NCBI GenBank assembly: GCA_041743125.1
Contig: JBGTNK010000017.1
Coordinates: forward strand, 22,337-86,336
DNA: 64,000 nucleotides
Reading direction: 5' to 3'
From: Terrimonas_B sp041743125
Lineage (GTDB): Bacteria > Bacteroidota > Bacteroidia > Chitinophagales > Chitinophagaceae
Shown: positions 1 through 8,254 of the stretch, piece after piece
Numbering within the stretch: the stretch's first letter is position 1
How the letters are laid out: each line of letters opens with the position of its first letter
The notes under the pieces: model-generated
The model's input: the letters and a program-made list of their open reading frames with translations, nothing else
Told to the model about the DNA's origin: nothing
Database searches by the model: none
Translations under genes and position numbers: made by a program

Positions 1-944
1 CCTTCTCTCGCTCCGTCCTCGGGGTGTTTCAGGCAGCATTCCCACTCCATTACAGCCCAACCTTTATAATCGTATTCCGTCAACTTTGAAAAGATAGTTT
101 TAAAATCCACCTGGCCATCTCCAGGTGAACGATACCGGCCAGCCCTGTTGAGCCAGCTTTGATAACCGCCAAATGTACCCTGCTTACCAGTGGAATTGAA
201 TTCGGCATCTTTAACATGAAATGCCTTTATACGCTGATGATAAAAATCGATGTATTGTTTATAATCCAATTGTTGCAAAACAAAATGGGATGGATCATAT
301 AATAAGCAGGCCCTGGAATGATTATTTACTTTTTCCAGAAACATTTCATAAGTAATTCCGTCAAACAGATCCTCACCCGGATGAATTTCATAGCAAACGT
401 CAACGCCGCATTCGTCAAAATAATTAAGAATAGGTAACCATCGTTTAGCCAGTTCAGTAAATCCGGCTTCCACCAATCCTGCAGGCCGTTGTGGCCAGGG
501 ATGAAAAGTATGCCAGAGCAAAGAACCACTAAAGGTTGGATGAGCGGTTAATCCTAAATTTTGAGAAGCTTTCGCTCCATACTTTAATTGCTGAATGGCC
601 CATTCGGTCCTTGCTTTAGGATTTTTCTTGTACGCATCAGGAGCAAATGCATCGAAAAGATCATCGTAGGCGGGATGAACTGCAACCAATTGTCCCTGCA
701 GGTGGGTTGATAATTCTGAAATTTCCAGGCCACATTCATTGATGGTACCTTTTAATTCATCAGCATAGGTTTTGCTTTCAGCCGCTTTTTGCAGATCAAT
801 GCAACGCGGATCCCAGGTAGGAATCTGTACGGCTTTAAAACCAATACTCTCCGCCCACAGGCAAATGGAACGCAGGTTATTAAAAGGAGCCTTATCGCCA
901 AGAAATTGTGCTAAAAAAATTCCCGGACCTTGAATAGTTGTCAT
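1..944 (-). CDS. Sugar phosphate isomerase/epimerase-like TIM barrel, C-terminus off the left edge
   Basis: The frame opens with an ATG at 944 (product begins MTTIQGPGIFLAQF) and stays open to base 1, so about 314 residues are visible and the end is missing. It matches the xylose-isomerase-like/AP-endonuclease-2 TIM-barrel family. The expected metal ligands are visible: Glu in CYEIHPGED, Asp and His in LLYDPSHFV, His in KAFHVKDAEF and Glu in VMEWECC. No signal peptide is seen, so it is probably cytoplasmic. In this family the enzyme isomerises, epimerises or dehydrates (keto)sugars; the exact substrate cannot be read. It lies downstream of, and co-directional with, the Gfo/Idh/MocA oxidoreductase ending at 1038, a pairing common in sugar catabolic clusters. 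Family assignment is firm, reaction is inferred. Confidence 0.85.
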   Translation of the reverse strand, partial: MTTIQGPGIFLAQFLGDKAPFNNLRSICLWAESIGFKAVQIPTWDPRCIDLQKAAESKTYADELKGTINECGLEISELSTHLQGQLVAVHPAYDDLFDAFAPDAYKKNPKARTEWAIQQLKYGAKASQNLGLTAHPTFSGSLLWHTFHPWPQRPAGLVEAGFTELAKRWLPILNYFDECGVDVCYEIHPGEDLFDGITYEMFLEKVNNHSRACLLYDPSHFVLQQLDYKQYIDFYHQRIKAFHVKDAEFNSTGKQGTFGGYQSWLNRAGRYRSPGDGQVDFKTIFSKLTEYDYKGWAVMEWECCLKHPEDGARE

Positions 945-967
945 ATCCTGAACCCTCAATTTTTTTT

Positions 968-999
968 CCGTAAAATGATTGCTTCAAAAAATTTTACGG
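968..999. repeat. Inverted repeat in the leader of the isomerase gene
   Basis: CCGTAAAAT (968-976) and ATTTTACGG (991-999) form a perfect 9-bp inverted repeat around a 14-nt loop, 24 nt upstream of the ATG at 944 and 38 nt after the end of the oxidoreductase gene. On the minus strand it is followed by an A-run, not a T-run, so it is not a normal terminator for the genes reading through it. It could be an RNA hairpin between two genes of an operon or an operator. Confidence 0.4.
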
Positions 1000-1037
1000 T
1001 TTGGTTAATAAAACTATTGAAAAATTATGTTTGAATG

Positions 1038-2204
1038 TTACAATGCAGTCCATTTTGTTTCACTCCTTCCACTTTCAATTACTTTTTCAACAAAGTTCAT
1101 TCCTCTGACTCCATCATCTACCCCAGGAAAATCAAGCCACTCCGGTTGTGGTTCAATGCCCTCCATCTTCGCTTTAACACATAAAGCAAAATTTCTGTAC
1201 AAATTTGCAAATGCTTCTAAATATCCCTCAGGGTGGCCCGCAGGAACACGGGTATTGTGCCGGGCAAAACTTCCAAGATAAGGAGTACCTGTTCTGAATA
1301 TTTCTGCCGGTTTATCAAGCCACTTTACTTTCAGCGTATTTGCATCCTCCTGCATCCACTCTATACCACCTTTTTCTCCATATACCCGAATCCTTGTATT
1401 ATTCTCTTCCCCGGCGGCAACCTGGGTGGCATATAAAAAGCCACTGGCCCCATTATCAAATTTTAATAATACAGTGCCGTCATCATCCAATTTTCTGCCT
1501 TCAACAACAATATTAATGTCAGCACACATATGGGTTACCTGCAGACCGGTAACATATTCTGCCAGGTTGAATGCATGTGTTCCTATATCCCCCATGGCGC
1601 CCGCTATTCCACTCTGAGCGGGATCCGTTCTCCAGGTGGCCTGCTTCCGTGAATAGTGGCTGCTATCATTTGCTTCTAAAAGATTGGTCAACCATCCCTG
1701 CGGATAATCCACATACACTTTCCTGATCTTACCAAATTTACCACTCAAGATTTGCTGCCTCGCCTCCTTCACCATTGGATAACCTGTATAGGTATGAGTA
1801 AGGCAAAATAGTAAGCTACTTTTCCGTGCAATTTCCTGCAATGAAAGTGCTTCCTTTAAATCAAATGCCAGCGGTTTATCCAACACCACATGAAACCCAT
1901 TTTCAAGTGCAAGTTTCGCCGGTTCGTAATGAACATGATTGGGCGTTACAATACTTACCAGGTCCATCCGTTCTTCCTGCGGTAACGAATTTTCATTTCG
2001 TATCATCTCTTTATAGGAATCGTAAACGCGTTGTGTCGAAAGATTTAAGGACAGTCCTGCTTGTTTTGATTTTTCGGGATCACTGCTGAAGGCGCCACAT
2101 ACTAATTCTATTTCACCATCCATTAAAGCAGCGCTGCGATGTACGGCCCCAATGAAAGCTCCTGGTCCGCCACCTATCATTCCCATTCTTAATTTCCTGT
2201 TCAT
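1038..2204 (-). CDS. Gfo/Idh/MocA family NAD(P)-dependent oxidoreductase
   Basis: A 388-residue protein of normal length for the family. The N-terminal Rossmann motif GMIGGGPGAFIG (about residues 8-19) binds the nucleotide. The family EKP motif appears as DKP in HVVLDKPLAF, and the catalytic Asp/His motif is GDIGTHAFNL. Such enzymes oxidise or reduce sugar hydroxyls, often at C3, C4 or C5 of glycosides, or inositols. There is no signal peptide. Its gene is divergent from the MFS permease at 2545 and upstream of the TIM-barrel protein ending the left edge, suggesting that a transported sugar is oxidised and then rearranged. The substrate is not determinable from sequence. Confidence 0.9.
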   Translation of the reverse strand: MNRKLRMGMIGGGPGAFIGAVHRSAALMDGEIELVCGAFSSDPEKSKQAGLSLNLSTQRVYDSYKEMIRNENSLPQEERMDLVSIVTPNHVHYEPAKLALENGFHVVLDKPLAFDLKEALSLQEIARKSSLLFCLTHTYTGYPMVKEARQQILSGKFGKIRKVYVDYPQGWLTNLLEANDSSHYSRKQATWRTDPAQSGIAGAMGDIGTHAFNLAEYVTGLQVTHMCADINIVVEGRKLDDDGTVLLKFDNGASGFLYATQVAAGEENNTRIRVYGEKGGIEWMQEDANTLKVKWLDKPAEIFRTGTPYLGSFARHNTRVPAGHPEGYLEAFANLYRNFALCVKAKMEGIEPQPEWLDFPGVDDGVRGMNFVEKVIESGRSETKWTAL

Positions 2205-2340
2205 ACTATCAACCGTTTGATTTTAATTGTTTTCAACTAAAAAGTTAATTGCCATATTTATGTGTGCTTAAAAATAGTACATTTAGATTTTACAACCATC
2301 TAAAATACAAATCTAACGACATGCAAGCCGTAAATAAAAA

Positions 2341-2445
2341 TCAACTTTTTAACGCAAGTTGTTTGGCCTTATCTGGCAAGTCGCTTTCATTTGTAATCCG
2401 GGCAGGATTAATACAGACATTGAAAATAAATTTGTCCTTTCCCAT
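2341..2445 (-). other. Possible small ORF or gene remnant, 34 aa
   Basis: In the divergent region between 2204 and 2545 the minus strand holds an ATG at 2445 and a TGA at 2341. The product begins MGKDKFIFNVCINPARITNE and ends QLALKS. The same frame is open upstream as far as about 2530, without another ATG but with protein-like composition (IPKRLTYPKAGW just before the Met). It could be a small protein, or the 3' end of a decayed gene. I do not recognise it; the opposite-strand reading in the same interval looks less protein-like. Confidence 0.25.
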
Positions 2446-2475
2446 GCGCCATCCAGCTTTAGGATAAGTCAGGCG

Positions 2476-2508
2476 TTTGGGGATTCCCAAAACAAAGAAA
2501 TAGTTTTT
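2476..2508 (+). promoter_or_regulatory. Candidate Bacteroidota-type promoter for the MFS permease gene
   Basis: TTTG (2476-2479) and TAGTTTTT (2501-2508) are separated by 21 nt, close to the TTTG / TAnnTTTG layout of the primary sigma factor promoter of Bacteroidota (one mismatch in the -7 box). Transcription would begin around 2515, about 30 nt before the ATG at 2545. Confidence 0.35.
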
Positions 2509-2544
2509 AACAATACATTTTCTAAACCAGCATAAAAATTAAAG

Positions 2545-3768
2545 ATGAATCCAATAGTTCGTGTCCAACTCTCTTTAATGATGTTCCTTGAATTTTTCAT
2601 CTGGGGAGGATGGTTTGTTACACTGGGCACTTTCCTGGGCACTAATCTTGACGCAACAGGAGGTGAAACGGCTCGGATATTTTCCACGCAGTCCTGGGGC
2701 GCTATTATCGCACCTTTTATTATTGGATTGATAGCTGACAAATATATCAATGCTGAAAAAATATTAGGAGTTCTTCATATTGCAGGTGCATTTCTCATGT
2801 ACCAGATGTTCAGCGCAAATAATATCAGCAATTTTTATCCTTATGTTTTGGTGTATATGATATTGTATATGCCTACGCTAGCCCTGGTCAATTCAGTTTC
2901 ATTTAACCAGATCAAAGACCCTGAAAAAGAATTTTCCGGTATTAGGGTGTATGGAACCATAGGCTGGATAGTTGCGGGTTTGCTAATCAGTTATCTGTTT
3001 CACTGGGATTCGGAAGCAAATGTGAGTGATGGACTTTTAAGAAATACTTTTTTACTTTCAGGTACAGCTTCCCTGGCACTCGGAATATTAAGTTTCACAT
3101 TGCCAAAAACACCGCCTGCAAAAAGCCCCGGGGAAAAAGTAAGTCTGAAACAATTACTCGGGCTGGATGCGCTCAAACTTTTAAAAGATAAAAATTTTGC
3201 AATCTTTTTTATTGCTTCTATTCTTATTTGTATACCTCTTGCATTCTATTACCAGACAGCTCATGCTTTTTTAACGAATAGTGGGGTAACGAACCCAACA
3301 GGGAAAATGACAATTGGCCAGATATCTGAGGTTTTATTTCTTCTGGCTTTACCGGTTTTTTTTACCCGCTTTGGATTTAAAAGAACCATTCTTGTAGGCA
3401 TGCTGGCCTGGGCCATACGGTATGCTCTTTTTGCTTTTGGCAATGGCGGCGAACTGAGTTTTATGCTTATCATTGGTATTGCCCTGCACGGCATTTGTTA
3501 TGATTTCTTTTTTGTATCCGGATATATATATACCAACTCAAAAGCTGGCGAAAAATATAAGAGTTCGGCGCAAGGTCTTATAACCCTTGCCACCTATGGC
3601 ATAGGCATGCTCATTGGATTTGAAATAGCCGGCATGATAACGGATGCCTACAGAATTTCTGAAAATGTGTTTGATTACAAGATGATATGGCTTATTCCGT
3701 CGGCGATAGCAGCCGTTGTATTTTTATTATTCTTCATTTTCTTTAAAAACGAGAAAAAACAAATTTAA
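2545..3768 (+). CDS. MFS permease, nucleoside:H+ symporter (NHS) family
   Basis: A 407-residue integral membrane protein with about twelve hydrophobic segments. The N-terminus (QLSLMMFLEFFIWGGWFVTL) and the segment FSGIRVYGTIGWIVAGL are typical of the NHS/NupG-like branch of the major facilitator superfamily. Members take up nucleosides, and in Bacteroidota close relatives are often found in sugar-utilisation clusters, so a glycoside or sugar substrate is plausible here. It is the first gene of the plus-strand run 2545-8253 and is divergent from the oxidoreductase at 1038. A candidate promoter lies 30 nt upstream. Family call strong, substrate unknown. Confidence 0.88.
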   Translation: MNPIVRVQLSLMMFLEFFIWGGWFVTLGTFLGTNLDATGGETARIFSTQSWGAIIAPFIIGLIADKYINAEKILGVLHIAGAFLMYQMFSANNISNFYPYVLVYMILYMPTLALVNSVSFNQIKDPEKEFSGIRVYGTIGWIVAGLLISYLFHWDSEANVSDGLLRNTFLLSGTASLALGILSFTLPKTPPAKSPGEKVSLKQLLGLDALKLLKDKNFAIFFIASILICIPLAFYYQTAHAFLTNSGVTNPTGKMTIGQISEVLFLLALPVFFTRFGFKRTILVGMLAWAIRYALFAFGNGGELSFMLIIGIALHGICYDFFFVSGYIYTNSKAGEKYKSSAQGLITLATYGIGMLIGFEIAGMITDAYRISENVFDYKMIWLIPSAIAAVVFLLFFIFFKNEKKQI

Positions 3769-3819
3769 TCTCCGGGCTTATTATTTATTTAATCATTCGT
3801 AAATTGAGGACCAGCTAAT

Positions 3820-4713
3820 ATGAAAAAAATCTCATCCCGCCGAACAGTAATTAAACAATTGGCCTCCGGCACCTTAGCAGCGGCTATTATGCAACCTATA
3901 ACCTCTCTTACATCAAAAAATATGGAAGAACAAAAACTTAAAGGTCGCGTAAATCATTCTGTGTGCCAGTGGACCTATGGGTTTCTGTCCCTGGAACAAC
4001 TTTGCAAAGAGGCAAAAAAAATTGGATTAAAAGCTATCGATCTTATAGCTCCAAAAGACTGGCCTGTTCTTAAACAATATGGCCTGGAATGTTCCATGTG
4101 TTATATTGGTGGAAAGGTAAGCCTGACCGAAGGATGGAATAATCCCAAATTTCATGAACAATTAATCAAGGAGTATACGGAAACAATACCCCTTGTCGCC
4201 AAAGCCGGCTATAAAAACCTAATCTGTTTTAGCGGCAACCGGAATGGTATGGACGATGCAACCGGCTTAAAAAATTGCGCTGAAGGAATAAAACAAATCA
4301 TGCCCATAGCCGAAAAGAATAATGTCATAATCCAAATGGAATTATTAAACAGCAAAGTTGATCACAAGGATTATATGTGTGATAAAACACCGTGGGGTGT
4401 TGAACTGTGTAAGGCGATTGGCTCTCCTAATTTTAAATTATTATATGACATATATCACATGCAGATAGATGAAGGAGATGTGATAAGGACGATCCGGGAT
4501 AATCATCAATATATCGGTCATTATCATACAGGAGGTGTTCCGGGGCGGCATGAAATCAACGATAGCCAGGAACTGTTTTATCCTGCTATCATCAAGGCAA
4601 TATTGGAAACAGGACATACAGGATATATAGCACAGGAATTTATTCCCACCGGAAAAAATAATGAAGAGAAAATTGATTCCCTCAAAAAAGCAGTTAAGAT
4701 ATGTGATGTATAA
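3820..4713 (+). CDS. Hydroxypyruvate isomerase-like TIM-barrel protein with Tat signal
   Basis: A 297-residue protein whose N-terminus has a twin-arginine motif (SRRTVIKQL) followed by a hydrophobic stretch, so export by Tat to the periplasm is likely; no lipobox is seen. The rest is a sugar isomerase/hydroxypyruvate isomerase-like TIM barrel with metal-site motifs QMELLNS (Glu), LLYDIYHMQ (Asp, His), GHYHTGG and AQEFIPTG (Glu). It follows the permease by 51 nt and precedes the GMC dehydrogenase. An exported member beside a periplasmic sugar dehydrogenase suggests action on oxidised sugars outside the cytoplasm. Annotation as true hydroxypyruvate isomerase would be over-precise. Confidence 0.85.
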   Translation: MKKISSRRTVIKQLASGTLAAAIMQPITSLTSKNMEEQKLKGRVNHSVCQWTYGFLSLEQLCKEAKKIGLKAIDLIAPKDWPVLKQYGLECSMCYIGGKVSLTEGWNNPKFHEQLIKEYTETIPLVAKAGYKNLICFSGNRNGMDDATGLKNCAEGIKQIMPIAEKNNVIIQMELLNSKVDHKDYMCDKTPWGVELCKAIGSPNFKLLYDIYHMQIDEGDVIRTIRDNHQYIGHYHTGGVPGRHEINDSQELFYPAIIKAILETGHTGYIAQEFIPTGKNNEEKIDSLKKAVKICDV

Positions 4714-4961
4714 ATCATCGATGTTTAGGATAAGTTTAGATACCCTAATAAAGCAGGCGTGAAGGAAATATTTAATTCATGATTACAGTTTAAATAATAC
4801 GGAAGAACATCTTCACTATTTTTTAAGCCGCAGATACAGCTCGAAATCCTGAAGTTGAATAAAAAAAAGAATACAATTTTAAAGGAGAAACTAAGTTTTC
4901 ATTTCACCATCGGAATATTTGATCACAGGTAATTATTCAAAAAAAACTACAAACTTTTAAT

Positions 4962-6647
4962 ATGGCAGACAATGTTTATGATGCAATTGTAATCGGCTCC
5001 GGTATAAGCGGAGGCTGGGCTGCAAAAGAGTTAACCGAAAGAGGGCTTAAGGTGTTGATGCTGGAACGTGGCCGTAATATCGAACACGTAAAGGATTATG
5101 TAAACGCAAATAAAGAAGCCTGGGAATTTCCACACCGGGGTACGCGGACACAAAAGATGATCGAAGACTACCCGGTATTGAAACGAGATTACCCGCTTAA
5201 TGAAACAGTACTTGATATGTGGGTGAATGAAAAGGAAAGTCCGTATACGGAAATAAAACGATTTGACTGGTTTCGTGGTTATCATGTTGGTGGCCGTTCC
5301 CTTACATGGGGCCGCCAAAGTTATCGCTGGAGTGAACAGGATTTTGAAGAGAATATAACGGACGGTTTTGGTGTTGACTGGCCTATCAGGTATAAAGATC
5401 TTGCTCCCTGGTATAGCCATGCTGAAAAATTTGCCGGCGTTAGCGGTTCCAAACAAGGACTGGATGTGCTGCCTGATGGCGACTTTTTACCTGCAATGGA
5501 ATTGAATATTGTTGAAAAGGATGTGGCAGAAAGAATAAAGCAACATTATAAAGGTACAAGGCATATGTTCATCGGTCGCACGGCAAATATAACCGAACCT
5601 AAACCGGAGCAGGGGCGTGTGAATTGTCAATACCGCAACAGGTGCTGGCGCGGATGCCCGTTTGGAGCTTATTTCAGCACGCAATCTTCAACTTTACCTG
5701 CCGCAATGGCCACCGGGAATCTTACATTAAGGCCCTATGCAATTGTAACTAAAATTTTATACGATAAAGACAGCAAGAAAGCAACAGGAGTTGAAATTGT
5801 AGACGCCGAAACAAGCAAGACCTATGAATACAAATCGAAAATTGTTTTTGTCAATGCATCTGCTCTTAACTCAGCATGGATCCTGATGAATTCAGCCACA
5901 GATATATGGCCTGGCGGATTGGGAAGCAGCTCAGGTGAATTAGGTCATAATGTAATGGACCATCATTTAGGGGTAGGCGCATCGGGAGTAGTAGAAGGAT
6001 ATGAAGACAAATACGTTTATGGCCGCAGACCTAATGGAATTTATATTCCCAGATTTAGAAATATTGGCAGCGACAAGAGAGACTATGTCCGCGGCTTTGG
6101 TTACCAGGGAGGTGCCAGCCGCCAGGGATGGAGTCGTGAAATTGCCGAATTAAATATTGGCGGCGCATTTAAAGATGCTATTAGTGAGCCCGGCACATGG
6201 ACAATGGGAATGGGTGGCTTTGGAGAAATGATACCCCTTCATGAAAACAAAATAACACTTGACAAAAGCAGGAAAGATAAATGGGGATTGAATATACTGG
6301 CTATTGACGTGGAACTTCGGGATAATGAAAAGAAAATGAGAATTGATATGGAAAATGATGCTAAAGAAATCCTGGAATCGGCAGGGGTGAAAAATGTAAA
6401 AAGCTGGGACGGAGACGGTACCCCCGGGCGGGGTATACATGAAATGGGAACGGCACGCATGGGCAAAGATTCCAAAACATCTGTACTCAACGGAAACAAC
6501 CAGGTGTGGGATGCTAAAAATGTATTTGTTACAGATGGAGCCTGCATGACTTCAGCATCAAGCGTAAACCCTTCATTAACTTATATGGCTTTAACAGCGA
6601 GGGCAGCGGACTTTGCTGTTAGTGAATTAAAAAAAGGAAACCTGTAA
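4962..6647 (+). CDS. GMC-family FAD-dependent oxidoreductase (sugar dehydrogenase large subunit)
   Basis: A 561-residue flavoprotein. The FAD-binding motif VIGSGISGGWAAKEL is at about residues 10-24, with the Glu of MLERG closing the Rossmann fold. A cysteine-containing segment (NCQYRNRCWRGCPFGAYF) is typical of the glucose/gluconate dehydrogenase-like branch. The C-terminal GMC signature includes the active-site His in HEMGTARMG and the segment SSVNPSLTYMALT. It has no signal peptide of its own; partners in this family are co-exported with the small subunit that carries the Tat leader, encoded next (6733). Together they resemble periplasmic glucoside 3-dehydrogenase or gluconate 2-dehydrogenase-type enzymes that pass electrons to a cytochrome. 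Substrate position is inferred. Confidence 0.9.
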   Translation: MADNVYDAIVIGSGISGGWAAKELTERGLKVLMLERGRNIEHVKDYVNANKEAWEFPHRGTRTQKMIEDYPVLKRDYPLNETVLDMWVNEKESPYTEIKRFDWFRGYHVGGRSLTWGRQSYRWSEQDFEENITDGFGVDWPIRYKDLAPWYSHAEKFAGVSGSKQGLDVLPDGDFLPAMELNIVEKDVAERIKQHYKGTRHMFIGRTANITEPKPEQGRVNCQYRNRCWRGCPFGAYFSTQSSTLPAAMATGNLTLRPYAIVTKILYDKDSKKATGVEIVDAETSKTYEYKSKIVFVNASALNSAWILMNSATDIWPGGLGSSSGELGHNVMDHHLGVGASGVVEGYEDKYVYGRRPNGIYIPRFRNIGSDKRDYVRGFGYQGGASRQGWSREIAELNIGGAFKDAISEPGTWTMGMGGFGEMIPLHENKITLDKSRKDKWGLNILAIDVELRDNEKKMRIDMENDAKEILESAGVKNVKSWDGDGTPGRGIHEMGTARMGKDSKTSVLNGNNQVWDAKNVFVTDGACMTSASSVNPSLTYMALTARAADFAVSELKKGNL

Positions 6648-6732
6648 GATAAACCTTCGGAAATATTTTCAGAAATTGGAAATGTCACGCCTGGAAAAAC
6701 TTTTAAACTACTAAACTTTTTAAATTAATAAC

Positions 6733-7299
6733 ATGGATCGCAGAGAACTTTTAAAAATGATTGCGTTGGTAACAGGCAGTGCCTTTATCGGGGGAGAATT
6801 TTTGCTTTCCGGATGTACCAATACTCCTGATGCTGGTGGAAGCACTTTTAGTGAAGAAGATATTACTTTACTGGACGAAGTGGCCGAAACAATATTACCC
6901 AGAACAAGTTCCCCCGGGGCCAAAGATGCGGCTGTAGGATCTTTTATGACGGTAATGGTAAATGATTGCTACGATAAAAAGGATCAGCAGATCTTTCATG
7001 AGGGTATTAAGAAATTGGAGGAAGCAAGTAATAAAGCAAATAATGCCAGCTTCATGAAATCAACCCCTGAACAACGCACCAGCTTATTAACTGCGCTTGA
7101 TAAAGAAGCAAAGGAGCATCAAAGCGGCAAAAAGAAAGACGATCCATCCCATTATTTCACCATGATGAAGCAATTGACCTTATTTGGATTTTTTACTTCC
7201 AAACCTGGAGCTACACAGGCATTGCGGCATATTCCTGTTCCCGGAAAATATGATGGCGCATACCCTTACAAAAAAGGTGATAAAGCATGGGCAGAATAA
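6733..7299 (+). CDS. Gluconate 2-dehydrogenase subunit 3 family protein (Tat lipoprotein)
   Basis: A 188-residue small subunit. The N-terminus combines a twin-arginine motif (DRRELLKMIAL) with a lipobox (LLSGC, Cys at about residue 28), so it is probably a Tat-exported lipoprotein anchored in a membrane facing the periplasm. The segment ITLLDEVAETILPRTSSPGAKDAAVGSF is typical of subunit 3. In characterised relatives this subunit escorts and supports the FAD subunit. It lies 85 nt after the GMC gene and 30 nt before another Tat lipoprotein gene, consistent with one operon. Confidence 0.9.
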   Translation: MDRRELLKMIALVTGSAFIGGEFLLSGCTNTPDAGGSTFSEEDITLLDEVAETILPRTSSPGAKDAAVGSFMTVMVNDCYDKKDQQIFHEGIKKLEEASNKANNASFMKSTPEQRTSLLTALDKEAKEHQSGKKKDDPSHYFTMMKQLTLFGFFTSKPGATQALRHIPVPGKYDGAYPYKKGDKAWAE

Positions 7300-7329
7300 A
7301 ATAATTTATAACCCTTTAAGAAAAACAAA

Positions 7330-8253
7330 ATGGATTTTAAACGGAGAAAATTTTTAAAAATAGGTAGCCACCTGGCAGCCGGACTGGCCTTAGCTCCTAT
7401 TGCTTGCAACCTGGATTCAAAAGATAAAACCAGTGAACAGGAGACTTCAGATTCTTTGAATGCAGCCAATAACAGCACAGTATCCTCAGCTGTGATTCCT
7501 TCATTTGGCCTTCAATTATATACGCTTCGTGACGATTTACCCAAAGACCCAAAGGGAGTTTTAAAGCAAATTGCTTCATTTGGTTATAGGCAAATTGAAA
7601 GTTTTGAAGGTAAAGACGGCATGTTTTGGGGCATGAGCAACATTGATTTTAAGAAATATATGGATGACCTGGGCATGGTCATCGTATCAAGTCATTGTGA
7701 TATAAATAAAGACTTTGAAAAGAAAGCGGCCGATGCTGGAGCTATTGGAATGAAATACCTGATTTGTCCCTATAAAGGACCTCAGAAAAAATTAGATGAC
7801 TTTAAAAAATTTGCAGAAGAATTTAACCAAAAGGGAGAGATATGTAAAAAGAACGGGATCCGTTTTGCTTATCACAATCATGATTATTCGTTTAAGGAGC
7901 TGGAGGGCCAGTTTCCCCAGGATGTAATGATGAACAATACCGATCCAGCTTTGGTTGATTATGAGCTGGATTTATATTGGGTAGTTGCTGCTGGCCAGGA
8001 TCCCGAACCCTGGTTAAAAAAATATAATAAGAGATTCCCTCTTTGCCATGTCAAGGATCGTACAAAAGGAGCAACCGATGCCGCTGATTCCTGCACACTG
8101 GGAGAAGGAAGTATTGATTTCCCAAAAATTCTGAAAACGGCCAGTGAAAATGGAATGGAGTATTATATAGTAGAACAAGAAAAATATGCCGGCACTACTC
8201 CATTACAAGCCGTGGAGGCCGATGCAGCCTATATGAAAAACCTGAAAATCTAA
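7330..8253 (+). CDS. Sugar phosphate isomerase/epimerase-like TIM barrel, Tat lipoprotein
   Basis: A 307-residue protein with twin-arginine motif KRRKFLKIG at residues 4-12 and a lipobox ending at the Cys of APIAC (about residue 26), then a Ser/Asn-rich linker. The TIM-barrel domain begins near FGLQLYTLRDDL. Metal-site motifs are AYHNHDYSF, VDYELDLYW, CHVKDR and VEQEKYAG. This exported form is common in Bacteroidota beside periplasmic sugar dehydrogenases. It is the last gene of the run; the next gene is convergent with one base between them. Likely acts on keto-sugars or keto-glycosides in the periplasm; the reaction is inferred. Confidence 0.87.
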   Translation: MDFKRRKFLKIGSHLAAGLALAPIACNLDSKDKTSEQETSDSLNAANNSTVSSAVIPSFGLQLYTLRDDLPKDPKGVLKQIASFGYRQIESFEGKDGMFWGMSNIDFKKYMDDLGMVIVSSHCDINKDFEKKAADAGAIGMKYLICPYKGPQKKLDDFKKFAEEFNQKGEICKKNGIRFAYHNHDYSFKELEGQFPQDVMMNNTDPALVDYELDLYWVVAAGQDPEPWLKKYNKRFPLCHVKDRTKGATDAADSCTLGEGSIDFPKILKTASENGMEYYIVEQEKYAGTTPLQAVEADAAYMKNLKI

Positions 8254-8254
8254 C

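Noticed and set aside
2249..2467. Plus-strand 72-aa ORF in the divergent region
   Set aside because: Composition is not protein-like, and it overlaps a better-looking minus-strand frame.
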